Below are positions 23,289 to 32,871 of a DNA stretch of 64,000 nt, one piece after another. A program made the position numbers and the translations under genes. A model generated the notes under the pieces. It ran no database searches. It was not told the origin of the DNA and saw nothing but the letters and a program-made list of their open reading frames with translations. The DNA is from Bosea sp. ANAM02 (GTDB lineage Bacteria; Pseudomonadota; Alphaproteobacteria; Rhizobiales; Beijerinckiaceae). Each line of letters begins with the position of its first letter. Within the stretch, counting starts at the first letter, position 1. The stretch is taken from contig NZ_AP022848.1 in NCBI RefSeq assembly GCF_011764485.1, forward strand, positions 3,562,001-3,626,000, in the 5' to 3' direction.

Positions 23289-26243
23289 CTACCCCTTCCG
23301 CGCCTCGCCGAGCACGCGCGTGAAGATCGCCCTCACCGCCGCGCGGACCTCGTCAAGCTCCGCCTTCAGGACCTTCGCATCCGGCCGGCCGACAGCGGTC
23401 GCAATGCGGCGCAGCACCCGGGGCGGCACCGCCTTGGGATCGAAGGCCTCCTCGACCGTGAAGCGCTGCCAGAGCTGGACGTCGCCGATCAGGCGATGCG
23501 CCTCCAGCAAGCTCGAGGCGTCGCCATCCGAAAGCAGGCCGGCCGCCTTGGCCGCCGCGAAGACCGAGGCCGTGTCGTTGACGATCAGGCCGGTATGTTC
23601 GCTGGCATAGGCGAGCAGCAGGAACTGGGCCAGGAAGTCGAGATCGGTGATGCCGCCGGCCGCGAGCTTCAGGTCCCAGGGATCCTTCTCGCCCTTCTCC
23701 TTCGCAATGAGAGCGCGCATCTCGGCGACCGCCGTCGCGACCTTGGCCGGCTCACGCCTGCGCGAGAGGATCGCCCGGATCGAGGCTTCCGCACGCTTCG
23801 CAAGACCAACATCGCCGGCGACGACGCGGGCGCGGGTCAGCGCCATCTCCTCCCAGATTTCGGCCTCGCCGGAATGATAGGCCTCGAAACCGGCGAACTG
23901 GGTCGCGGCCGGGCTCTTGTTGCCGGTCGGGCGCAGGCGCATGTCGACCTGATAGAGCGTGCCGCGCCGCGTCGGCACGGTCAGCGCCGCGACGAGGCGC
24001 TGGGTGAAGCGGACATGCCAGGTGACGGGGTCGAGGCTCTTGGCGCCGTCGCTCGGGCCGGCCTCTTCCGGCCTGTCATAGAGCAGGATCAGGTCGAGAT
24101 CGGATGAGGGCGTCAGCTCGCCCGCGCCGAGTCGGCCGAGGCCGAGCACCACGGTCTCGGCCCCTTCGATCGTGCCGTGATCCTCGACGAAGGAGCGGCG
24201 CGTGTCGGCGAAGGCGACGCGCAGGCAGGCTTCGGCTACGGCACAATAGGCCTGCCCCGCCCCTTGCGCCGGATAGACGCCGGAGAGCAGGCGGGCGCCG
24301 ACCAGGAAATTCTCCTGCCGGGCGGCGTCACGCAGGCGGTCGAGCCCGTCCTCGACGCTCGGCGGGGGCGAACCGACATAGTTGCGGATGCGGCGCTCCA
24401 GCGCTTCCACGTCAAGCACCGCCTGTCCGAAGGCCGGGTCGATGACACCGTCGAGCACATGCGGGTGCAGGGCCGCGACCTTGGCGAGGCGCGGCGCGCT
24501 GCCGAGGATCTCGGCGAAGAGCTTCAGCAGGGAATCATGCGAGCGCAGCAGCGTCAGCAGTTCGACTGCGGCGGGCATGCGGACGAAGGCGTTGTCGAGA
24601 TGGGCGAGCGCGCCATCGGGATCGGCGGTGCGGCCGAGCGCGACGAGCAGCGCCGGGGTCAGTTCGGTCAGCACCTCGCGGGCGCGGGCGCTGGTCACGG
24701 CGGCGCGGCGGCCGAAATGCCAGCCGCGCACCGTCTCCGCCGCGTTCGCGCCGTCGCGGAAGCCGAGCTTGCCCAGCGTCTCGATCGTCTCGGGATCAGC
24801 TTCCGAGCCGGTGAAGCTCAGCGTACCCGCCTCGGATGCGAGGCTCGGCCCCTCCTCGAACAGCAGGGCGTAATGCCCTTCGACACGCTTTGCATGCGCC
24901 GTCAGCGCCTTGCCGAAGGCGGCCGTCGAAGGATAGCCGCAGAAGCGGGCGAAGCCTTCGAGCTCGCCGGCGGCCTTGGGCAGGGTCTGCGTCTGCTCAT
25001 CCGCCTGCATCTGCAGGCGGTGCTCGATGGTGCGCAGCCAGCGATAGGATTCGGAGAGTTCGTCGCGGGCCTGCGGGGTGATCCAGCCCTCGGTCGTCAA
25101 TTCGCCGAGCATCTCCAGCGTGCGCGGGCCACGCAAAGCCGGGCGGCGCCCGCCGAAGACGAGTTGCTGGGTCTGGACGAAGAACTCGATCTCACGGATT
25201 CCGCCGCGGCCGAGCTTCACGTTATGGCCGGCGACCGCGATGGTCTCGTGGCCCTTCACCGTCTGGATCTGGCGCTTCATCGCGTGGATGTCGGCGATGG
25301 TCGCGAAGTCGAAATATTTGCGCCAGATGAAGGGCGCGAGGTCTTTCAGGAAGCGCCGACCGAGTTCGATATCGCCCGCGATCGGCCGCGCCTTGATCAT
25401 GGCGGCGCGTTCCCAGTTCTGGCCGACCGTCTCGTAATAGGAATAGGCCGAGGGCAGCGAGACCGCGACATGGGTCGAGGCCGGGTCCGGCCGCAGGCGC
25501 AGGTCGACGCGGAAGACATAGCCGTCGGGCGTGCGCTCCTGGATGATGCGCGCGATCTGCTGGGTCAGCTTGACGAAGAAGCTGGTGGGTTCGCCGACGC
25601 CGGCGACTTCCGCCACCTCGGGATCGAAGAAGACGACGATGTCGATATCGGAGGAATAGTTCAGCTCGCCGGCGCCATGCTTGCCGAGCGCCAGCACGAC
25701 GAGGCCGGAGCCCGGACCGGGATCGGCGGGGTCGGCGAGGTTGATCCGGCCGAGATCGGCCGCCTGGCGCAGGACATGGTTGGTGGCGAGACGCGCCGCC
25801 GTATCGGCGGTCGCGGTCAGCGCCTGCGTCACGGTCTCGACGTCCCAGGCGCCGCCGATATCGGCGAGCGCGATCAGCAGCGCCATGGAGCGGCGGAAGC
25901 GGCGCAATTCGCGCATCAGGTCGGCGGTCTCGCAGCCGGCGTCGGCAAAGGCCGCGATGCCGGCGAGCAGCGCGTCGCGGCGCGCCTCCGGCGCGTCCGC
26001 CAGGGCGGCGAGCAAGCCGGCCGGATCGAAGCGCATGATCTGCGTCAAGAAGGGCGAATGGGCGAGGATGCCGGCGACGAGCGCGGCGCTACGCGGATGC
26101 TCGGCCAGATGCGCGCTCAGCGCCCCGGCCGCCTCCTCGTCATGGAGACGCTCGATCAGCTCGCGCTTCAGCAGCGCCTCGGCCTTGGCCTTCGCCGGCA
26201 GGACCGGCGCCACCTTGAGCCTGTCACAGAGCCGTTCCGCCAT
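23289..26243 (-). CDS. glnE: Bifunctional glutamine synthetase adenylyltransferase/deadenylyltransferase GlnE
   Basis: Controls glutamine synthetase by adding or removing AMP in response to PII signalling. The 984 residues match the family. The N-terminal deadenylylating nucleotidyltransferase has GELNYSSDIDIVVFFD, and the C-terminal adenylylating domain GAGELTPSSDLDLILLYD; each G-S-x10-DxD pattern is intact. Helical linkers and the final HD-like region fill the rest. It reads leftward after the histidine kinase gene at 26396, with a long hairpin repeat between them. The same order (degP, regulator, kinase, glnE) is known in rhizobia. Confidence 0.96.
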   Translation of the reverse strand: MAERLCDRLKVAPVLPAKAKAEALLKRELIERLHDEEAAGALSAHLAEHPRSAALVAGILAHSPFLTQIMRFDPAGLLAALADAPEARRDALLAGIAAFADAGCETADLMRELRRFRRSMALLIALADIGGAWDVETVTQALTATADTAARLATNHVLRQAADLGRINLADPADPGPGSGLVVLALGKHGAGELNYSSDIDIVVFFDPEVAEVAGVGEPTSFFVKLTQQIARIIQERTPDGYVFRVDLRLRPDPASTHVAVSLPSAYSYYETVGQNWERAAMIKARPIAGDIELGRRFLKDLAPFIWRKYFDFATIADIHAMKRQIQTVKGHETIAVAGHNVKLGRGGIREIEFFVQTQQLVFGGRRPALRGPRTLEMLGELTTEGWITPQARDELSESYRWLRTIEHRLQMQADEQTQTLPKAAGELEGFARFCGYPSTAAFGKALTAHAKRVEGHYALLFEEGPSLASEAGTLSFTGSEADPETIETLGKLGFRDGANAAETVRGWHFGRRAAVTSARAREVLTELTPALLVALGRTADPDGALAHLDNAFVRMPAAVELLTLLRSHDSLLKLFAEILGSAPRLAKVAALHPHVLDGVIDPAFGQAVLDVEALERRIRNYVGSPPPSVEDGLDRLRDAARQENFLVGARLLSGVYPAQGAGQAYCAVAEACLRVAFADTRRSFVEDHGTIEGAETVVLGLGRLGAGELTPSSDLDLILLYDRPEEAGPSDGAKSLDPVTWHVRFTQRLVAALTVPTRRGTLYQVDMRLRPTGNKSPAATQFAGFEAYHSGEAEIWEEMALTRARVVAGDVGLAKRAEASIRAILSRRREPAKVATAVAEMRALIAKEKGEKDPWDLKLAAGGITDLDFLAQFLLLAYASEHTGLIVNDTASVFAAAKAAGLLSDGDASSLLEAHRLIGDVQLWQRFTVEEAFDPKAVPPRVLRRIATAVGRPDAKVLKAELDEVRAAVRAIFTRVLGEARKG

Positions 26244-26268
26244 CGCGAACTCCCTCGCACCAGATATC

Positions 26269-26382
26269 GAGCCCTCATCCTGAGGAGCGCCGCAGGCGCG
26301 TCTCGAAGGATGCTCCAGAGGGTGGAGGTAACTGGAGCATCCTTCGAGACGCCGCTGGCGCGGCTCCTCAGGATGAGGGCTC
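26269..26382. repeat. Long hairpin repeat, family D copy 1
   Basis: A nearly perfect palindrome with arms of about 48 bp, opening GAGCCCTCATCCTGAGGAGC and closing with its complement, and a loop of about 13 bp. A second copy is at 53218-53333. It separates the histidine kinase gene from glnE on the same strand and would fold strongly in RNA, so it may reduce read-through into glnE or stabilise mRNA ends. Confidence 0.8.
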
Positions 26383-26395
26383 GGATATAAAACCC

Positions 26396-27922
26396 TTAGT
26401 GGCTGGGCACGCCAGCAGGGTTTGGCGCCGCTGTCGAGGCGGGAGCTTCCGCAAGGGCCGGCGTGTCCACAGGCTTGGAACGATCGGCCGGCAGGAGAAT
26501 GACCACGCGCAAGCCCGGCGCATTGTCCTCCAGCCGCAGCAGACCACCGTGCAGGCGCACGACGCCGGCCGCCAGCGAGAGGCCGAGCCCGAAGCCCGGC
26601 TTGCTGCGGCTGGCATCCAACCGCACGAACCGATCCAGCACGCGGCCGCGATCCGCCTCCGGAATGCCCGGACCGTGATCGGCAACGGCAAGCTCGACCT
26701 GATCGCCGATCTGCCGGGCCGAGACCGCGACGGTGCCGTCGCCGCCCTGCTCCGACCCGCCATATTTCAGGGCATTGTCGATCAGGTTGTTGAGAGCCTG
26801 CCCGATGAGCTCGCGATTGCCGCGGATCTTCAGGCCGGGGGCAACGTCGCAGGTCAGCGTCAGTCCGGCTTCCTCGGCCAACGGCTCGTAGAGTTCGGCG
26901 AGGCCGGAGACGATCTCGGAGACGTCGAGCTCGCTCATGGTCTCGCTGATACGGCCGGCTTCCAGCCGCGCGATCATCAGGAGCGCGTTGAAGACGCGGA
27001 TCAGGTTGTCCGCCTCCTCGATCGCGCCGTCGAGGGCCGCGCGCAATTCATCCGGCGATTGCGCCGTGCGCAGGGCTTCCTCGGCCCGGTTGCGCAGGCG
27101 GGTCAGCGGCGTCTTGAGGTCATGGGCGATATTGTCGCTGACCTGCTGCATGCCGGCCATCAGCTCGCCGATGCGGTCGAGCATGGCATTGAGATTGAGC
27201 GCCAGCCGATCCAGCTCGTCGCCGGTGCCGGTGATGGCGATCCGACCCTTGAGATCGCCCTCCATGATACCGTGCGCGGTCTCGCTCATGCCGTCGATGC
27301 GCTTCAGCACGCGCCGCGCCACGAACCAGCTCGCGAAGCAGCCGAGGACGAAGACCAGCGCCAGCGACCAGCCGGCGGCGCGGCGGATGACGATACCGAG
27401 ACGTTCCCGCTCCTCGAGGTCGCGGCCGACGAGCAGGCGGAAGCCGGCCGGCAGGAAATAGACACGCACCAGCGCGTGGCTCGGCCGATCGACCGTCTCG
27501 CTGGATCGGGCGTATTCGATCTCGCTCTCGCCGGTGCGGTCGAGCGTGCCGGGCGGGATCGCCTCGACATTGCCGGCGATGCGCTCGCCGACAGGGGTGG
27601 TGACGAGATAAAGCGAGGCGCCCGGCGCCCGCGAGCGGCGCTCGATGATGTTGACGAGGCGGCGAATGCCACCCTGGCGCTGCTGCTCGGCCAAGCCCTG
27701 GATCTCGGCATCGATGGTCGAGCGGATCTGGTCGTCGAGCAGGCGCCTGGCGTTCCAGGCGACATAGCCCAGCACGAAGGCCGCGAAGAGCGCGAAGATG
27801 ACGAGATAGGCCGCCGTCAGCTTGAAGGCGGTCGTACGGAACAAGGTCGGCAGGAACTTCTGGCGCTTGCGTGGCGCGGAGCCCGTTTCGCCTGAGAGAA
27901 TCTTTCCGTCAGCGGGTGTCAC
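26396..27922 (-). CDS. Envelope-type sensor histidine kinase (HAMP, HisKA)
   Basis: Inner-membrane sensor kinase, 508 residues, partner of the regulator gene that overlaps it by 14 bp. Helices at about 31-56 and 181-203 flank a periplasmic sensor domain; a HAMP linker follows (about 203-256). His267 lies in DNIAHDLKTPLTRLRNRAEE, and the ATPase has the LIDNALKYGG N box, then DHGPGIPEADR and GFGLGLSLAAGV. The C-terminal 30 residues are Pro- and Ala-rich. Downstream of degP, it fits a stress-sensing circuit for the envelope; the signal is unknown. Confidence 0.9.
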   Translation of the reverse strand: MTPADGKILSGETGSAPRKRQKFLPTLFRTTAFKLTAAYLVIFALFAAFVLGYVAWNARRLLDDQIRSTIDAEIQGLAEQQRQGGIRRLVNIIERRSRAPGASLYLVTTPVGERIAGNVEAIPPGTLDRTGESEIEYARSSETVDRPSHALVRVYFLPAGFRLLVGRDLEERERLGIVIRRAAGWSLALVFVLGCFASWFVARRVLKRIDGMSETAHGIMEGDLKGRIAITGTGDELDRLALNLNAMLDRIGELMAGMQQVSDNIAHDLKTPLTRLRNRAEEALRTAQSPDELRAALDGAIEEADNLIRVFNALLMIARLEAGRISETMSELDVSEIVSGLAELYEPLAEEAGLTLTCDVAPGLKIRGNRELIGQALNNLIDNALKYGGSEQGGDGTVAVSARQIGDQVELAVADHGPGIPEADRGRVLDRFVRLDASRSKPGFGLGLSLAAGVVRLHGGLLRLEDNAPGLRVVILLPADRSKPVDTPALAEAPASTAAPNPAGVPSH

Positions 27923-28589
27923 GGACCATGTATCCCGCGCCGCGGATGGTGTGGATCATCGGCGGCTCGAAGCCCTTGTCGACCTTGGCGCGCAGGCGGC
28001 TGACATGCACGTCGATGACGTTGGTCTGGGGGTCGAAATGATAGTCCCAGACATTCTCCAACAGCATGGTGCGGGTCACGACCTGGCCGGCATGCTTCAT
28101 CAGATATTCGAGCAGGCGGAACTCGCGCGGCTGCAGCACGATCTCCTGCCCCTCGCGGGTGACGCGATGCGCCAGCCGGTCGAGCACCAGATCGCCGACG
28201 CGATAGGTGGTCGGCTCGGAGGCCGGCGCGCCGCGCCGGCGCGACAGCACCTCGACCCGTGCGAGCAGCTCGGAGAAGGCATAGGGCTTGGGCAGATAGT
28301 CGTCGCCGCCGGCGCGCAGGCCCTTCACCCGGTCGTCGACCTGGGCGAGCGCGGACAGGATGAGCGCGGGTGTCTCGTCCTTCTGCTCGCGCAGCGAGCG
28401 AATCAGCGAGAGCCCGTCGAGCCGAGGCAGCATACGGTCGATGACCAGCACGTCATAACCGCCGCCTTCGGCCATGGCATAACCTTCCAGACCATCCGCG
28501 GCATGGTCGGCGACATGGCCGACCTCGCGCAGCGCCTTGGTCAGATAGGCCGCAGCCTCGGCATCATCTTCGACGATCAGGAGTCGCAT
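27909..28589 (-). CDS. OmpR/PhoB-family response regulator
   Basis: DNA-binding response regulator, 226 residues. The receiver domain (1-115) has the acidic pocket VEDD at the start and phospho-acceptor Asp51 in VIDRMLPRLDG. The winged-helix effector (about 130-225) has LQPREFRLLEYLMKHAGQVVT and ends IRGAGYMVRDTR. The kinase gene begins before this gene stops, so the pair is translationally linked. It is 124 bp downstream of degP on the same strand and could regulate degP, as CpxR-like systems do; that is inference. Confidence 0.93.
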   Translation of the reverse strand: MRLLIVEDDAEAAAYLTKALREVGHVADHAADGLEGYAMAEGGGYDVLVIDRMLPRLDGLSLIRSLREQKDETPALILSALAQVDDRVKGLRAGGDDYLPKPYAFSELLARVEVLSRRRGAPASEPTTYRVGDLVLDRLAHRVTREGQEIVLQPREFRLLEYLMKHAGQVVTRTMLLENVWDYHFDPQTNVIDVHVSRLRAKVDKGFEPPMIHTIRGAGYMVRDTR

Positions 28590-28713
28590 GGGCGGACCCT
28601 ATCTCAAGACGAATGAAAACGGCAGGCCGGAGGATACGCATCCGGCCTGCCGCCGCGACGGCAAAGTCCCTGGGCTGGGGCGACAGGAAACCGAGGGACC
28701 TGCCAGCTCCGGT

Positions 28714-29886
28714 TCAGGCCGCCGGCTGGCGGCCGACCTCGAAGGTCACGTCGCGCGACTTGCCTTCGCGGTAGACGGTGATCGTGGTCTTGGTGCCCGG
28801 CGCGAAGGCCGCGATCCTGCGCGAAAGATCACGCGCATCCTTGACCGCTTCGCCATTGACCGCGGTGATGGTGTCGCCGCGACGGATGCCGGCCTTGGCG
28901 GCGGGGCCGTTGCCCTGCGCCTCGGCGACGAGCGCGCCCTTGGCGTCCTTCAGGCCGATAGCGTCGGCCATCTCCCCGGTGACCGGCTGGATCTGCACGC
29001 CGATGAAGCCGCGCGCCACCGTGCCGTCCTTCTTCAGCGACTCGACCACCTGCTTGACCGTCGAGGCGGGGATCGCGAAGGCGATGCCGACATTGCCTCC
29101 GGAGGGCGAGTAGATCGCGGTGTTGACGCCGACGACCTCGCCGTTCTGGTTGAAGGTCGGGCCGCCCGAATTGCCGCGGTTGATCGGCGCATCGATCTGG
29201 ATGAAGTCGTCATAGGGGCCGGAGCCGATATCGCGGCCCTGCGCCGAGACGATGCCGGCCGTGACCGTGCCACCGAGGCCGAACGGGTTGCCGATCGCCA
29301 GCACCCAGTCGCCGATACGTGCCTTGGCATCGGCAAGCTGGACGTAAGGATAGTTGCCGGCGTCCTTGACCTTGAGCAGGGCGAGATCGGTGCGCGGATC
29401 GGTGCCGACGACTTTGGCGTCGAGCGTCTTGCCGGTATCGGTGACGAGCTGGACCTCCACGGCATTCTCGACGACGTGGTTGTTGGTCACAACATAGCCG
29501 TCCTGACTGACGAAGAAGCCGGAGCCCTGCGACATGGTCTGGCGCGGCTGCGGACGGCTCGGCATGGCGCCCTCACCACGCTCGCGGAAGAAGCGGCGGA
29601 GCTGCGGGGGAATGTCGTCGAGGCTCTGTTCATCGCCGGCGGAGGCGACCTGCGCCTTGACGCGAACGGAGACCACGGCCGGCTTCACCTTGTCGACGAG
29701 ATCGGCGAAGGAGGGCAGCGCCGTCTGCCCGCCGGAGAGCTGGATCGGCTGCGCGATGGCATTGTGGTTCTGCATCAGCGCGCTGTCGGCGATGCCGGCG
29801 GCGAGGCCGATGCCGAGGATGGCGGTGCCGGCGAGAAGGGCGCCGCGCTTCAGGATGGACTTGCGATTTTCGGTCTGTGTCGTCAT
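28714..29886 (-). CDS. degP: Do-family periplasmic serine protease DegP/HtrA, single PDZ
   Basis: Envelope quality-control protease. The ATG at 29884-29886 is chosen because the MTTQTENRKSILKRG stretch and hydrophobic segment (about 12-34) that follow form a normal export signal/anchor; a longer frame to 30051 adds non-conserved residues. From this start the protein is 390 residues with His137 (TNNHVVEN), Asp167 (RTDLALLKV) and Ser240 (NRGNSGGPTF). Only one PDZ domain (about 290-385) follows, so the layout is DegS-like rather than the two-PDZ DegP. It precedes the regulator and kinase genes and lies next to the cytochrome c maturation genes. Confidence 0.92.
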   Translation of the reverse strand: MTTQTENRKSILKRGALLAGTAILGIGLAAGIADSALMQNHNAIAQPIQLSGGQTALPSFADLVDKVKPAVVSVRVKAQVASAGDEQSLDDIPPQLRRFFRERGEGAMPSRPQPRQTMSQGSGFFVSQDGYVVTNNHVVENAVEVQLVTDTGKTLDAKVVGTDPRTDLALLKVKDAGNYPYVQLADAKARIGDWVLAIGNPFGLGGTVTAGIVSAQGRDIGSGPYDDFIQIDAPINRGNSGGPTFNQNGEVVGVNTAIYSPSGGNVGIAFAIPASTVKQVVESLKKDGTVARGFIGVQIQPVTGEMADAIGLKDAKGALVAEAQGNGPAAKAGIRRGDTITAVNGEAVKDARDLSRRIAAFAPGTKTTITVYREGKSRDVTFEVGRQPAA

Positions 29887-30066
29887 GGCGGGAACCTCTT
29901 GGAGCGACAGGGTTCTGTCCCTGCTCGTGAGGAGGACCATGACGCCCGCCGCCTTACGCGGCTTTGGCCTGAAGATGACGGTTTCGTAAGGTTGGCCAGA
30001 TCGCCCTGGTCGTCTTGACGCCGTCTCCCGCATCATCTCCTCTTGTCGCATGGTTGGGAGACTACG

Positions 30067-30336
30067 ATGCGTAAGATCAGTATCGTGCTGGCCTTCACGG
30101 CGGGGTTCAGCGGCTTTGCTCTAGCTCAGAATCGCTCAGCATACGAAACCGGCATGCGGATTGCGGCACAACGTGGCTATACCGGCGCGAAGGCGGCATG
30201 TCTCGCGCGCGTCTTTCAGTCCTACGCCTCGCTGCAACCCTTTGGCCGCGCCAACAGGGTGAGCTATGCGGTGGAAGGCCCCAAGGTCCGAGCGTTGAAG
30301 CACGAGCTGTATCAACGCTGCGGTATCAACATTTAG
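30067..30336 (+). CDS. Small exported protein, unknown function
   Basis: Predicted 89-residue secreted protein. The ATG at 30067 has GGGAG upstream and opens a clear signal peptide (MRKISIVLAFTAGFSGFALAQ); an in-frame ATG at 30043 would add eight residues in front. The mature part has two cysteines (about 50 and 86) and no recognisable domain. It is divergent from degP and convergent with ccmH. It could be a stress-induced envelope protein given the neighbour, but there is no direct evidence. Confidence 0.6.
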   Translation: MRKISIVLAFTAGFSGFALAQNRSAYETGMRIAAQRGYTGAKAACLARVFQSYASLQPFGRANRVSYAVEGPKVRALKHELYQRCGINI

Positions 30337-30399
30337 ACCGACGCTCAGCGTGGTTCGGAGCGACAGTGAAAGCCCGGACGTCCGATTGGAGCGCGATCT

Positions 30400-30891
30400 T
30401 CAGTCCGGTCGTCTTGCGCCATCCTGCGGCCCAACCAGCGCCGCTAGCCGTGCCTCCTCGTCGGCCGAAAGCGCCGGCAGCGCCGCTGGAGCAAAGCTGC
30501 GCTGGCGGGCGCGGTGCCACAGAAAGGCGAGCGCCAGCAGCAGGATGAGGAAGGGCGCGCCCCACAGCAGCAGCGTATGCGCGTTCAACGGCGGGCGCAG
30601 CAGCACAAAGTCGCCGTAGCGGGCGACGACGAAAGCGACCACGGCCTTGTCGTCGTCGCCGGCGACGAGACGCTCACGCACCAGGATACGCAGATCGCGG
30701 GCGAGCGGCGCATCGGAATCGTCGATCGACTGATTCTGACAGACGAGGCAGCGCAGCTCGCCGGAGATGGCGCGCGCCCGCTGCTCCAGTGCTTGGTTGG
30801 GCAATATCTCGTCGGGCTGAACGGCCTGCGCCGCGGGCGCCGCCAGCAGCATCAGGCCGAGGATGAGGGCGATCCGCCGCATCGCGCTCAC
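30400..30891 (-). CDS. ccmH: Cytochrome c maturation protein CcmH (CycL)
   Basis: Periplasm-facing, membrane-anchored thiol oxidoreductase that keeps apocytochrome c cysteines reduced for haem ligation. A 163-residue chain with a signal peptide (about 1-23), the LRCLVCQNQSI motif with redox Cys48 and Cys51, and a C-terminal hydrophobic anchor (LLLWGAPFLILLLALAFLW). Its start overlaps the ccmF stop by 4 bp. It is the last gene of the ccmIEFH (cycHJKL) operon. Confidence 0.95.
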   Translation of the reverse strand: MSAMRRIALILGLMLLAAPAAQAVQPDEILPNQALEQRARAISGELRCLVCQNQSIDDSDAPLARDLRILVRERLVAGDDDKAVVAFVVARYGDFVLLRPPLNAHTLLLWGAPFLILLLALAFLWHRARQRSFAPAALPALSADEEARLAALVGPQDGARRPD

Positions 30892-32864
30892 TCCGCCGGC
30901 TGCGCGGCGGCGGCCGGCGCGGCACGCTTCGGCGCCGCCAGCCGGAAACGCCGGTCGGTCAGCGAGAGCCCGCCGCCCAGCGCCATGACGAGCGAGCCGA
31001 TCCAGATCAGCAGGATCAGGGGCTTGTCGTAAAGGCGCACCGCGACGCCGCCATCCTGCGCCTCACCGAGGCTGACATAGGCCTGGCTCAGGCCGTCCGT
31101 GCGGATGCCTGCCTCCGTCGTCGGCATGGAGCGGGCCGTGTAGACGCGCTTGGAGGCCTCGACCGGCGAGAGTTCGCGATCGCCCGAGAAGACCTGGAAG
31201 CGGGCGACCTCGGCCCGGAAATTCGGGCCGGTGCGCGGCGACAGGCCTTCCAGCACGATGGTGTAGCGACCGCTGGTCAGGCGCTCGCCGGGCTTCAGGA
31301 CGGTGATCGCCTCGGTGCTCCAGGCCTGGGCTGCGATGCCGATGATGCTCAAGCCCACGCCGGCATGGGCGAGCGCCGTGCCCCAGGCCGAACGCGGCAG
31401 GCCGCGTGCCCGCGACAGCATCGCCCGCCAGCCGCTGGCGCGGGTGACGATGCGCTCGGCAAGGTCGAAGCCGGCTCCGAGCACGAGGAAGACGCCCAGG
31501 CCTGCGCCGAGCGGCGCCAGGACCGGGCCGCCGCGCGTGAAGAAGAGCAGTGCCAGCGCCGCCAGCACCGCGAGCCCGAAAGCGAAGGCATTGCGCTGCG
31601 CCGCGCCAAGCAGGTCGCCGCGCTTCCAGGCGAGCGATTGGCCGATCGGCAGCAGCAGCAGCAGCGGCACCACCACCGGCACGAAGGTCGCGTTGTAGAA
31701 GGGGGCGCCAACCGAGATCTTGTCGCCGGTCACCATCTCCAGCAGCAGCGGATACAGCGTGCCGACGAAAACGGTGGCACAGGCCGTCGCCAGGAAGACG
31801 TTGTTGACGACGAGCGCACTCTCACGGGAGACGGGCGCGAACAATCCGCCCTGCCGCAACAGAGGAGCGCGCCAGGCGAAGAGCGCCAGCGATCCGCCGA
31901 CGAAGAAGATCAGAATCAGCAGGATGAAGAGGCCGCGCGCCGGATCGGTCGCGAAGGAATGGACCGAGGTCAGCACGCCGGAACGGACGATGAAGGTGCC
32001 GAGCAGCGAGAGCGAGAAGGTCAGGATCGCGAGCAGGATCGTCCAGACCTTCAGCGCGTCGCGCTTCTCCATCACGACGGTCGAGTGGATCAGGGCGGTG
32101 CCGGCGAGCCAGGGCATGAAGGAGGCGTTCTCGACCGGGTCCCAGAACCACCAGCCTCCCCAGCCGAGCTCGTAATAGGCCCAGTAGGAGCCCATCGCGA
32201 TGCCGAGCGTCAGGAAGGTCCAGGCCAGCAAGGTCCAGGGCCGGACGGCGCGCGCCCACATCGCATCGATGCGCCCGTCGATCAGTGCGGCGACCGCGAA
32301 AGCATAGGTGATCGAGAAGCCGACATAGCCGACATAAAGCAGCGGCGGATGGATCGCGAGGCCGAGATCCTGCAGGATCGGGTTGAGGTCCTGCCCCTCG
32401 GCCGGCACGGGAGAGAGACGCTGGAACGGGTTCGAGGTCAGCAGGGTGAAGGCGAGGAAGGCGACGGCGACCAGTCCCTGCGCGGCGAGCGCACCGGCCC
32501 GCAGGCGCGGCGGCAGCGAACGGCGCGAGAGCGCGACCAGCGCTCCGAACAGCGTCAGGATCAGCACCCAGAGCAGCATCGAGCCCTCGTGGTTGCCCCA
32601 GACGGAGGTGAATTTGTAGATCAGCGGCTGCGCCGAATGGGAATTGGCGACGACGTTGCCGACCGAGAAATCGGAGCGGACATAGGACGTCACCAGCGCC
32701 GCGAAGGACAAGGCGACCAGCGCGAAGGAGACCAGCGCCGCGCTGCTGCCGACCGAGGCCAGCGTCCTGTCCTGCCGGAACACGCCCCAGAACGGCACCA
32801 CCGCCTGGATCACGGAGACGCCGAGCGCGAGCGCCAGCGCGTAATGGCCGATCTCGACGATCAT
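30888..32864 (-). CDS. ccmF: Cytochrome c haem lyase subunit CcmF (CycK)
   Basis: Large inner-membrane component of the haem ligation complex, 658 residues from the ATG at 32862-32864. This start (MIVEIGHYALALALGV) matches the family; a longer frame to 32909 overlaps ccmE and is rejected. The tryptophan-rich haem-handling segment is GWGGWWFWDPVENASFMPWL, and many hydrophobic helices span the length. Conserved His residues flank this loop. It lies between ccmE (7 bp) and ccmH (4-bp overlap). Confidence 0.95.
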   Translation of the reverse strand: MIVEIGHYALALALGVSVIQAVVPFWGVFRQDRTLASVGSSAALVSFALVALSFAALVTSYVRSDFSVGNVVANSHSAQPLIYKFTSVWGNHEGSMLLWVLILTLFGALVALSRRSLPPRLRAGALAAQGLVAVAFLAFTLLTSNPFQRLSPVPAEGQDLNPILQDLGLAIHPPLLYVGYVGFSITYAFAVAALIDGRIDAMWARAVRPWTLLAWTFLTLGIAMGSYWAYYELGWGGWWFWDPVENASFMPWLAGTALIHSTVVMEKRDALKVWTILLAILTFSLSLLGTFIVRSGVLTSVHSFATDPARGLFILLILIFFVGGSLALFAWRAPLLRQGGLFAPVSRESALVVNNVFLATACATVFVGTLYPLLLEMVTGDKISVGAPFYNATFVPVVVPLLLLLPIGQSLAWKRGDLLGAAQRNAFAFGLAVLAALALLFFTRGGPVLAPLGAGLGVFLVLGAGFDLAERIVTRASGWRAMLSRARGLPRSAWGTALAHAGVGLSIIGIAAQAWSTEAITVLKPGERLTSGRYTIVLEGLSPRTGPNFRAEVARFQVFSGDRELSPVEASKRVYTARSMPTTEAGIRTDGLSQAYVSLGEAQDGGVAVRLYDKPLILLIWIGSLVMALGGGLSLTDRRFRLAAPKRAAPAAAAQPAE

Positions 32865-32871
32865 GCTTGGC

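Noticed and set aside
24177..26390. 737-codon open frame on the plus strand opposite glnE
   Set aside because: Low-complexity Arg/Gly/Asp-rich translation without any domain, fully antisense to a well-conserved gene; typical shadow of high-GC coding DNA.
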